Positions 15,126-21,998 of a DNA stretch of 64,000 bases are shown piece after piece. The stretch is from contig NZ_QEXM01000016.1 of the NCBI RefSeq assembly GCF_004127445.1, positions 85,018 through 149,017 on the forward strand, given 5' to 3'. The translations under genes and the position numbers were made by a program. Source of the DNA: Streptomyces alfalfae (lineage in GTDB: Bacteria; Actinomycetota; Actinomycetes; Streptomycetales; Streptomycetaceae). The notes under the pieces are model-generated. The model saw only the letters and a program-made list of their open reading frames with translations. It was not told where the DNA came from and searched no databases. How positions within the stretch are numbered: the first letter of the stretch is position 1; each line of letters begins with the position of its first letter.

Positions 15126-16735
15126 CGGGCACGCTCGTCACCCGCAGGACCGCCAACGGCGCCACGGCGCTGCACGGCGGCCGGCGGTGGCGTCCCTCCC
15201 CGTACGCCGTCTTCGGCGGCCTCTTCTGGCTGGTGATGTCGCTGGCCTTCTGGCGGGTCCCGATGTGCTGCGACTTCGGGCAGCACGCGGCGGTGGTCGA
15301 GCGCCTCAAGGACGACCTGCTGCACCCCGCGCACCCGATGGCGGACCTGCCGGGCGACGGCAGCCCGTACTACTCGCCGTACGCGGTCGCGCAGGGCCTG
15401 TTCGCCCAGTTGTCGGAGCTGGCGGGCCGGGAGGTCGTGAAGCTGAGCGGCCCGGTCAACCTGCTCGTCCTGCTGACCGGCATCGGCCGCTTCGTGCGCG
15501 TCCTGACCCCCCGGCCGTGGGCGCCGGTCCTCGCGCTGGCCGCGATGGTGCTGCTCTGGGGCACGCGGATGGCGTGGTGGAGCGGCTATCTGGGCCTGAT
15601 GTCGATGACGGGCAACCTCGGCTATCCGTCGACGTTCGCGATCGGCCTCGCCTTCTGGGCCTGGGCGTGGGCGGGCGCGCTGGCCCGCGAGGGGCGCCGG
15701 GGCCTCTGGCCGTACGCGGGGCTCGGCGCGCTGTGCGGACTGATCCTGCTCGTCCACCCGATCTCGTCGGTGGCGGCGGTGATCGGCGTGGCCGCGTTCG
15801 CGGCGCCGACGGTGGGTGTCCGCCGGGCGGCGGGCGGCCGCTGGGCGGCGGGCGGCCGCTGGGCGGCGGGCGGCCGCTGGGCGGCGGGCACCCGCTGGGC
15901 CGTGGCCGCCCGCTGGGCGGTGACCGCGCTGACGGCGGTGGTGGTCGCCTCGGCGTGGCCGTACTACAGCGTGTTCTCCCTGGTCGGCGACGAGTCCGTC
16001 GACTGGATCCACCGCCAGCTCTACACCGGCATGCCGCAGCGCTTCTGGCTCGCGCTGCTCGGCCTGCCGGCCCTGTGGCTGCGCTTCCGCAGGGACCGCG
16101 GCGATCCGCTGGTGCTGATGTTCGTCCTGGACTGCCTGGTCGTGGCGTACGGCTGGGTCAGCGGTCACTACACCTACGGGCGCATCCTCGGCCTGACGCT
16201 GGTGCCGCTGCAGTTCGCCCTCGCCGTCGAGCTGGCGGCGCCGCGTACCTGGGGGTGGCGGCGAGGGGCGCTCGCCGGGGCCGCGGCGCTCGGGGCGGGC
16301 GTCGGGTTCTTCCAGCTCCAGGCCGGCGCGGTCGTGCCGCGCGCGCTCGATCCCGTCGGCTTCGACCAGCCGCCGCGCTGGCCGGGCTACGACTGGGCGG
16401 TCGGCCATATGCGGCACGGCGACGTCGTCCTGACCAACGGCTACCGGCCCACGCGGTCCGTGCCCGGCTACGGGGCCAACCTCGTCGCGCCCGCGTGGCC
16501 CGACGCCTCCCTCGACGAACGGGTGCGCGCGCGCCGCCTCGACGCCGTGCGCGCCTACCTCGACCCCGGCTCCACCCGTGCGGAGCGGGCCGCGATCGTC
16601 CGCGCGTACGACGTGCGGTGGCTGCTCCTGTCGCCGGACCAGAAGGTGCCGCCGGAGGCGGTGGTCGTGGACTGGAGCCGGGGCACGGGCGAGGTCCTCG
16701 CACGCGTGAACGGACGGGAGCAGGGTAGGAAGTAA
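15122..16735 (+). CDS. Polytopic membrane protein, possible GT-C glycosyltransferase
   Basis: 537 residues with about ten hydrophobic segments starting at residue 28. The first outer loop carries CDFGQH (about 48-53), followed by HPMADLPGDGSPYYSP; an acidic residue and His in this loop recall GT-C lipid-linked glycosyltransferases, but the family is not certain. The C-terminal 130 residues are soluble. GTG 15122 overlaps the preceding TagF-fusion stop, so the two are coupled. Codons about 236-260 consist of four 18-bp repeats encoding AAGGRW. Position suggests transfer of sugar from a polyprenyl donor onto the polymer outside the membrane. Confidence 0.7.
   Translation: MTGTLVTRRTANGATALHGGRRWRPSPYAVFGGLFWLVMSLAFWRVPMCCDFGQHAAVVERLKDDLLHPAHPMADLPGDGSPYYSPYAVAQGLFAQLSELAGREVVKLSGPVNLLVLLTGIGRFVRVLTPRPWAPVLALAAMVLLWGTRMAWWSGYLGLMSMTGNLGYPSTFAIGLAFWAWAWAGALAREGRRGLWPYAGLGALCGLILLVHPISSVAAVIGVAAFAAPTVGVRRAAGGRWAAGGRWAAGGRWAAGTRWAVAARWAVTALTAVVVASAWPYYSVFSLVGDESVDWIHRQLYTGMPQRFWLALLGLPALWLRFRRDRGDPLVLMFVLDCLVVAYGWVSGHYTYGRILGLTLVPLQFALAVELAAPRTWGWRRGALAGAAALGAGVGFFQLQAGAVVPRALDPVGFDQPPRWPGYDWAVGHMRHGDVVLTNGYRPTRSVPGYGANLVAPAWPDASLDERVRARRLDAVRAYLDPGSTRAERAAIVRAYDVRWLLLSPDQKVPPEAVVVDWSRGTGEVLARVNGREQGRK
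15830..15901 (+). repeat. Four 18-bp tandem repeats within a membrane protein gene
   Basis: Three exact copies of GCGGGCGGCCGCTGGGCG (15830, 15848, 15866) and a fourth with changes (15884-15901) encode repeated AAGGRW hexapeptides in a cytoplasmic or outer loop. The length is divisible by three, so copy-number change would not shift the frame. Confidence 0.9.
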
Positions 16736-16757
16736 GCCACGAATACCTTCCTATACC
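16723..16757. terminator. Imperfect hairpin after the membrane protein gene
   Basis: GGGTAGGAAGTA (16723-16734) pairs with TACCTTCCTATACCC (16743-16757) apart from small bulges, around a loop of eight bases. The left arm overlaps the stop codon. It may end the 11361-16735 transcript; there is no T-run. Confidence 0.4.
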
Positions 16758-16759
16758 CA

Positions 16760-16777
16760 CCTAATCGGATAATTAGG
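16760..16777. promoter_or_regulatory. AT-rich palindrome CCTAAT-N6-ATTAGG with GATAAT core
   Basis: A perfect 6-bp inverted repeat lies in a strikingly AT-rich patch. It contains GATAAT (16768-16773), which could be a -10 box, and its right arm overlaps AGGAGA (16775-16780), which could be a ribosome binding site. It therefore looks like an operator/promoter or a site masking translation of the next gene. Confidence 0.5.
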
Positions 16778-16799
16778 AGAAACCACTACCATTTCCACC

Positions 16800-18479
16800 G
16801 TGGACCGCACCCTCCCTCAGCCGCCTGCCCGGAACCACCCCTCCCACAACCCCCACGCGCAGGTCTCCGTCGTCGTGATCGGCTACAACGACGCGGCGCA
16901 CATCACCGGCGCGGTGCGCTCGGCCCTGGCCCAGGGCCCGGTGGTCGGGGAGGTGATCGCCGTGGACGACTGCTCCACGGACGACAGCCCCCGCCTCCTG
17001 GCCGCCCTCGCCGAGCACGACCCCCGCGTCCGCGTGATCCGCCGCACCGCCAACAGCGGCGGCTGCGGCACCCCCCGCAACGACGGGATCGACGCCGCGG
17101 CCTACCCGTACGTGATGTTCCTCGACAGCGACGACGTCCTGCCGCCCGGCGCGGCGGGGGCACTGCTCACCGCGGCCTCCACGCAGGACGCCGAGGTCAG
17201 CGCCGGGCTGTGCGTGCGCCGCGAGCTGCCGTCGGGGCGCGAGGTGCCCTGGCAGCCCGAGCTGTACGCCGCGGCGCGGCTCGTCCCCCGCCCCGAACTG
17301 CGCGCCCGCCTCGTCCACGACACGCTCTGCGTCGACAAGCTGTACCGCACGGACTTCCTCCGCAAGCACGACGTCCGCTTCCCCGACGGCCACGTCATCT
17401 ACGAGGACTTCGTCTTCGCCGCGCGCGTGCTCGCCGCGGCCCCGCGCATCGCGCTGATCCCCGACACGGTGTACGTGTGGCACGTGCGCCGCGCCGCCAC
17501 CCGGCTGTCCATCTCCCTCGACCGCTCCGGGATCGCCAACTGGCAGGCCCGCATGGCGGCCCACCGGCACTCCGTGGAGATCCTGCGGAACGCGCCCGGC
17601 GGCGAGCGGCTCGCGCGGGCGGCCCGCGCGAAGTTCATCGACCACGAGCTGCGGATGTACGTCCGTGAGCTGCCGACGCGGAGCACCGGCTACCAGCGCG
17701 AGTGGTGGTCCCTCACGCGCACCTACCTCGCGACGTTCGACGCCGCCGACCTCGACGCGGCGCCCGCCCCGGGCCGCGTCATCGCGCGCGTCATCCTCGC
17801 CTCGCGGGAGCCGCGCGACCTGCCGCGCCTGAAGGAGGTGGCCGCGCGCCCGGCCCGGCTCACGCCGCCCTACCCGAGGGCGGCCGACGCCACGCCCGTC
17901 TGGGCGGACGACCTCCCCCAGGTCACCCTGGAGCACCTGCTCGTACGCCCGGTCCGCCTGCTGCCCCTCGCGGTCGACGGCGAGCTGCGCCCGCGCGGCG
18001 GCAGCGCCCGGCTGACGCTGCGGCTGCGCGAACTGTACGGGCGGGTGGCCGAGGCGGGCCCCACCACGGTCGACGTCGAACTGCTCCACCGGCAGAGCGG
18101 CCACCCCGGGCAGCGCCGCACGGCCGCGTTCGGCGCCGCACGGCCGGACGGCACGTGGACCTCCACCGTCCTGCTCGACCTCGGGGCGCTGGCGAGCCAG
18201 GAGGGCGGCGTCTGGGACGTCCGGCTGCGGCTCCACTTCGCGGACGGAACGACACGCGAGACGACCGCGCGCGCCGCCGCGGGTCCGGGACTGCTGCGCC
18301 GCACGGTGGCGCCGGACGCCCGGCGCGGGGTGCTCCTGGTCCAGCCCTACGCCACCCAGGCGGGCAATCTCTCCCTCCGCCTCGCCCCGGGGGTGCGGGG
18401 GGTCGCGGGGGTGGCGAGGCGGCGCTTGGGGCGGCTGGTCCGGGCGCTGACCGGGGCCTCGGGAGCCGCGGGGCGCTGA
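16800..18479 (+). CDS. GT2 glycosyltransferase (TarP/TarS-like)
   Basis: 559 residues. The GT2 catalytic domain occupies about 20-330: VVVIGYND, VDDCSTDD (about 55), FLDSDD (about 107), then LCVDKLYRTDFL and YEDFVFAARVL. The C-terminal third is beta-rich, resembling the accessory domains of wall-teichoic-acid GlcNAc transferases TarP and TarS. It is a paralogue of the 558-residue protein at 31529, sharing the NSGGCxxPRN and YxFLDSDD stretches. The GTG start lies 20 bases after the only AGGAG; an in-frame ATT at 16791 sits at a more normal distance, so the true start is unsettled. Likely role: decoration of the phosphodiester polymer with a sugar from a nucleotide-sugar donor. Confidence 0.82.
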   Translation: MDRTLPQPPARNHPSHNPHAQVSVVVIGYNDAAHITGAVRSALAQGPVVGEVIAVDDCSTDDSPRLLAALAEHDPRVRVIRRTANSGGCGTPRNDGIDAAAYPYVMFLDSDDVLPPGAAGALLTAASTQDAEVSAGLCVRRELPSGREVPWQPELYAAARLVPRPELRARLVHDTLCVDKLYRTDFLRKHDVRFPDGHVIYEDFVFAARVLAAAPRIALIPDTVYVWHVRRAATRLSISLDRSGIANWQARMAAHRHSVEILRNAPGGERLARAARAKFIDHELRMYVRELPTRSTGYQREWWSLTRTYLATFDAADLDAAPAPGRVIARVILASREPRDLPRLKEVAARPARLTPPYPRAADATPVWADDLPQVTLEHLLVRPVRLLPLAVDGELRPRGGSARLTLRLRELYGRVAEAGPTTVDVELLHRQSGHPGQRRTAAFGAARPDGTWTSTVLLDLGALASQEGGVWDVRLRLHFADGTTRETTARAAAGPGLLRRTVAPDARRGVLLVQPYATQAGNLSLRLAPGVRGVAGVARRRLGRLVRALTGASGAAGR

Positions 18480-18549
18480 TCCGCCGCCGCGGCCGGCTCT
18501 GGGAGACTGCAGCTCACGACGACGAGACCACGGGACGGGACGAGCGACC

Positions 18550-19590
18550 ATGACCTGGCTGATCACCGGCGGCGCCGGATACATCGGAGCGCATGTCGTC
18601 CGCGCCATGACGGAGGCGGGCGAGCGGACCGTGGTCTACGACGACCTGTCCACCGGCATCGCGGGGCGCGTCCCCGAGGGAGTGCCGCTGGTGGTCGGCT
18701 CGGTCCTCGACGGCGACGCCCTGCGGCGCGCGCTGACGGAGCACGCGGTGACGGGCGTCGTCCACCTCGCGGGGAAGAAGCGGGTGGCGGAGTCGGTGGA
18801 GCGGCCGCTGCACTACTACCACGAGAACGTGGAGGGCCTACGGGTCTTGCTGGACGCCGCGTGCTCTCCGGGGGCGGGGCCTGCGTCGGGGTCCGTGCCG
18901 GGGCCGGGGTCCGTGCCGGGTGTGCGCTGCTTCGTGTTCTCCTCCTCCGCCTCGGTGTACGGCATGCCCGACGTCGACCTCGTGACCGAGGAGACGCCGT
19001 GCCTGCCGATGAGCCCGTACGGGGAGACGAAGCTGGCCGGCGAGTGGCTGGTCCGCGCGGCGGGCCGCGCGCACGGCCTGGCGACGGCTTCCCTGCGGTA
19101 CTTCAACGTGGCGGGGGCGGCGTCGCCGGAGCTGGCGGACACCGGCGTCTTCAACCTCGTGCCGATGGTCTTCGAGAAGCTCACCGCCGGTGAGGCCCCG
19201 TGCATCTTCGGCGCGGACTACGCCACGCCGGACGGCACGTGCGTACGGGACTACATCCACGTCGCCGACGTCGCCGAGGCCCACGTGGCGACGGCCCGCG
19301 CCCTGGCCTCCGCCGTGCCCGGCACCGACCTGACGCTCAACATCGGTCGGGGCGAGGGCGTCTCCGTCCGCGAGATGACGGACCTGATCAACGAGGTCAC
19401 GGGCCACGCGACGCCGCCCACGGTCACATCCCGCCGCCCCGGCGACCCGGCGCGGGTGGTGGCCTCGGCGGAACGCATCGGAACGGAACTGGGCTGGGCG
19501 GCGAAGCGGGACGTACGGGAGATGGTGGCTTCGGCGTGGGAGGGGTGGCGTGGGGGCGGGGCGGGGGCTTCGGCGGGCCGGGGGCGTTGA
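18550..19590 (+). CDS. galE: UDP-glucose 4-epimerase
   Basis: An extended short-chain dehydrogenase fold of 346 residues interconverts UDP-glucose and UDP-galactose in the cytoplasm. It has the NAD-binding TGGAGYIGAHV at residues 6-16, a catalytic Ser/Tyr/Lys set in SSSASVYG and SPYGETK, and the RYFNVAGA and DGTCVRDYIHVADVAEAH motifs. A Gly/Pro/Ser insert follows residue 105 (about 18868-18920). The last nine codons (GASAGRGR region) lie inside the 240-bp inverted repeat that begins at 19564, so the repeat sequence forms the C-terminus. It sits downstream of the GT2 gene in the same direction and probably supplies UDP-Gal for the surface polymer. Confidence 0.95.
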   Translation: MTWLITGGAGYIGAHVVRAMTEAGERTVVYDDLSTGIAGRVPEGVPLVVGSVLDGDALRRALTEHAVTGVVHLAGKKRVAESVERPLHYYHENVEGLRVLLDAACSPGAGPASGSVPGPGSVPGVRCFVFSSSASVYGMPDVDLVTEETPCLPMSPYGETKLAGEWLVRAAGRAHGLATASLRYFNVAGAASPELADTGVFNLVPMVFEKLTAGEAPCIFGADYATPDGTCVRDYIHVADVAEAHVATARALASAVPGTDLTLNIGRGEGVSVREMTDLINEVTGHATPPTVTSRRPGDPARVVASAERIGTELGWAAKRDVREMVASAWEGWRGGGAGASAGRGR

Positions 19591-19803
19591 CTGCTTGCCG
19601 GGGCCGCCCGGTTCTCCGGGAGTGTGGCGGTTCCGCCCCGCCGGTAAAGGGCGCTCCTTCGTCGCGTCGGCTGCGCCGATGTCCCTTCGGGCCACCCTTG
19701 ACTGCCGGCGCTCCACCGCAGGGGTTTTGCCGGCCGGGCGGCCGGGGTGGGGCGGCGGAGCCGGTTGGGTTGTGGCGTGCGGTTTTCCCGCCGGGTGCGG
19801 ACT
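19564..19803 (+). repeat. Left arm of a 240-bp inverted repeat
   Basis: This segment matches the reverse complement of 20855-21094 over its full 240 bases with no gaps and about 16 mismatches by eye (about 93% identity). It starts in the galE 3' end (GGGGCTTCGGCGGGCCGG) and finishes at CCGGGTGCGGACT. I see no reading frame that looks like a gene. Confidence 0.92.
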
Positions 19804-20070
19804 AGTCCTTCTGGTGTGGGCGTCAGGGGGTAGCGGGTTGCCGCCGGTCCGGCGGCCGGGCCTGGGCGGGACACCGGCTTCACCGCCGGGTGCGGGCTAG
19901 TTCTTCCAGTGCCGGCGTCAGGGGGCGAGCGTGCCGTGTGGCCGGCGGCTGGGACTGGGGGGCATCGGCTTTCGCCGCCGGGTGCCGACTGGTTCAGCGG
20001 TCCTCGGCTGCGTCGGTGCGCGGGCCCGGCGCGCGGCGCTTCGAGTGCGCGGCGTCGCGGCCGCCGATGC
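19789..20070 (+). repeat. Degenerate tandem units of about 92-95 bp
   Basis: CGCCGGGTGCGG-like starts recur at 19789, 19884 and 19976. Each is followed by similar text (GACTAGTCCTTCTGGTG, GGCTAGTTCTTCCAGTG, GACTGGTTC). The first unit overlaps the end of the left inverted arm. Confidence 0.7.
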
Positions 20071-20085
20071 GCACCAGCGCGCCGC

Positions 20086-20106
20086 CTTTCCTGCACTACA
20101 GGAAAG
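20086..20106. repeat. Perfect 8-bp stem hairpin in the centre of the repeat region
   Basis: CTTTCCTG (20086-20093) and CAGGAAAG (20099-20106) flank a 5-base loop. It is conspicuous because it is AT-richer than its surroundings and lies in the unique core between the mirrored repeats. Confidence 0.6.
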
Positions 20107-20475
20107 CCTCACCGCCGGGGACCGACGCCCGCTTCTGACCTGCTGTTTCTTCGGCGACAGCGGGGACTTCTCTGCGCTCCTGATCCACCCGCACCGCACC
20201 CGGGACGGTGGGGGCTCCTGGGGTGTGGTCCGGCATCGGTGATGGGCCGTCCGTGTGGGCGGTGGCGTGGGCGAGACCGAATTTGCTGAAGGCGCATTCG
20301 GGGCTGCGCGCGCCCCTCGTGGGGCGAAACGCAACCTTCGTAAAGTTGGTGCCCCGCCCGCCGGGAGGGCTGGGCGTCCCCTTCCCCGCACATCGCCCCG
20401 GACCTCAGTCCCGTATCGAATCGGTCCGCGAGTCGCTGCGGAGCTGGGGGTGTTCAGGCGTCGACCCACCCGACC

Positions 20476-20820
20476 GAGCGCTGCCCCTGCCCCTGCCCCG
20501 CGCACGGCCCCCAGCCGTCACACCCATGCTGAGCGCTGCCCCCGGCCCCCGCACCGTATGCACCGGTCGGCAGTCGGCCGCGAGGCCCGGCACCGCCACC
20601 GAAGCGCAGCCGCCCAACCGCCAGGCCGAGCGCTGCCCCCGACCCGCACACCGTATGGACCGGACCGCACCCGGCCGCCACACCCGACACTGCCACCGAA
20701 GCCGAGCCGCCAACCGCCGGGCCGAGCGCTGCCCCCGACCCGCGCCCCGTATGGGCCGGTCAGCAGTCGGCCGCGAGGCCCGGCACTGCCACCGGAGCGG
20801 AGCCGATCCACCCGGCCGCA
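20476..20820 (-). repeat. Tandem units of about 96 bp
   Basis: GAGCGCTGCCCC recurs at 20476, 20531, 20628 and 20724. The last three units are 97 and 96 bp apart and share CCGTATG and GCACTGCCACCG blocks further in. Read on the minus strand they resemble the units on the left side of the region (CCGGGTGCGG, GTCC, then GGGGG). Confidence 0.8.
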
Positions 20821-20854
20821 CCCCCATCAGCCGCGCCGAGGCCGCGACGAACCA

Positions 20855-21094
20855 GTCCGCGCCCGGCAGGAAGACCGCACCCCACAACCCAGCCGGCCCC
20901 GCCGCCCCACCCCGGCCGCCCGGCCGGCAAAACCCCTGCGGTGGAGCCCCGGCAGTCAAGGGTGGAGCGGAGCGACATCGGCGCAGCCGACGCGACGAAG
21001 GAGCGCCCTTTACTGACGGGGCGGAACCGCCACACTCCCGCAGAACCGGGCGGCCCCGGCAAGCACGCAACGCCCCCGGCCCGCCGAAGCCCCA
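20855..21094 (-). repeat. Right arm of the 240-bp inverted repeat
   Basis: Reverse complement of the arm at 19564-19803, same length, no indels, about 16 substitutions. Several differences cluster in one place (GTCCCTTCGGGCC in the left arm, GTCGCTCCGCTCC here). It ends 125 bases before the ATPase gene start. Confidence 0.92.
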
Positions 21095-21218
21095 GAACGC
21101 AGACCCCGAGGTGGAGCCAGCTACACCTCGGTCACGGGACCGTGCTCTCTCGCCCCGTAGGCCCACCGTTCCTAGCGTTCTCCGTAGCAGCAGCGCGGGC
21201 ATCGAGAGGACGTACGAC

Positions 21219-21998
21219 ATGTTCAGGCGGCGGAAATCCGGGGGCGGTGAGGCCCCGGGGCTGGTGGCGGTCGGCGAGCCGGGTGCGCTCGTGCTCGACG
21301 GGGTCGGCAAGCGGTACCGGCACGGCGTGACCGCCCTCGCCCCCGTCGACCTCACCGTGCCCCGTGGCCGCTTCCTCGCCGTCATGGGCCCCTCCGGATC
21401 CGGCAAGTCGACGCTGCTGCAGTGCGCCGCCGGGCTCGACCGGCCCTCCACCGGCGCCGTCCGCATCGGCGGTGTCGACCTCGGCTCGCTGAGCGAGGCC
21501 GCGCTGACCCGGCTCCGCCGCGAGCGCGTCGGCTTCGTCTTCCAGGCCCACAACCTCGTACCGTCCCTGAGCGTCCTGGAGAACGTCTCCCTGCCGCTCC
21601 TGCTCGCCGGCGTCGACGACGCCGAGGCGGCGCGGCGCGCCCTCGCCGCCGTCGGGCTCGGCGGGCGCGCCGCCGACCGGCCCACGGAACTCTCCGGCGG
21701 CCAGCAGCAACGCGTGGCCATCGCCCGCGCCCTGGTGACCTCGCCGGAAGTCGTCTTCGCCGACGAACCCACGGGCGCCCTCGACCCCGTGACCGCCCAG
21801 GACGTCCTCGCGCTGCTGCGGCAGGCGGTCGACGGGGACGGGCACACCGTGGTGATGGTGACGCACGACCCGTCCGCCGCGGCCTGGACGGACGAGGCGC
21901 TGTTCCTCACCGGCGGCACCGTCGTCGAGCGCCTCCTCGCCCCCGGCGCGGCCCAGGTGCACGCGGTCATGCGCTCCCTGGGGAGGGCCGCCGCATGA
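21219..21998 (+). CDS. ABC exporter ATP-binding protein (LolD/MacB type)
   Basis: The ATPase subunit has 259 residues: Walker [10 protein letters not shown] (about 61), Q-loop FQAHN, signature [15 protein letters not shown] (about 157), Walker [13 protein letters not shown] and switch His in VMVTHD. FtsX-family partners of this ATPase extrude lipoproteins, macrolides or peptides, or act as mechanotransmitters. ATG 21219 is chosen because GAGAGGA lies eight bases upstream. The frame is open for 337 codons further up, but that part falls in the repeat region and has no family similarity. A CACGG-GA-CCGTG dyad (21133-21144) lies 75 bases upstream. The stop overlaps the permease ATG. Confidence 0.93.
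   Translation: MFRRRKSGGGEAPGLVAVGEPGALVLDGVGKRYRHGVTALAPVDLTVPRGRFLAVMGPSGSGKSTLLQCAAGLDRPSTGAVRIGGVDLGSLSEAALTRLRRERVGFVFQAHNLVPSLSVLENVSLPLLLAGVDDAEAARRALAAVGLGGRAADRPTELSGGQQQRVAIARALVTSPEVVFADEPTGALDPVTAQDVLALLRQAVDGDGHTVVMVTHDPSAAAWTDEALFLTGGTVVERLLAPGAAQVHAVMRSLGRAAA

Larger units (their letters stand above)
19591..21218. other. 1.6-kb non-coding region with compound inverted repeats
   Basis: There is no convincing gene. Open frames exist on both strands but are low-complexity Arg/Pro/Gly products of the GC bias. The region consists of the two 240-bp inverted arms, three degenerate units of about 92-95 bp after the left arm (starting 19789, 19884, 19976), three or four units of about 96 bp before the right arm (20476, 20531, 20628, 20724), and a centre of about 400 bp with a short perfect hairpin. 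The left and right tandem units resemble each other in inverted orientation, so the whole block is roughly mirror-symmetric. The ABC transporter gene begins 125 bases after the right arm. Confidence 0.8.

Noticed and set aside
20208..21218. A 337-codon N-terminal extension of the ABC ATPase through the repeat block
   Set aside because: It would translate the inverted repeat and tandem units into Arg/Pro sequence; ATG 21219 has a good ribosome binding site and gives the family length.
19591..21218. Insertion sequence with a transposase
   Set aside because: Inverted repeats are present, but no frame carries a DDE, HUH or serine-recombinase motif.
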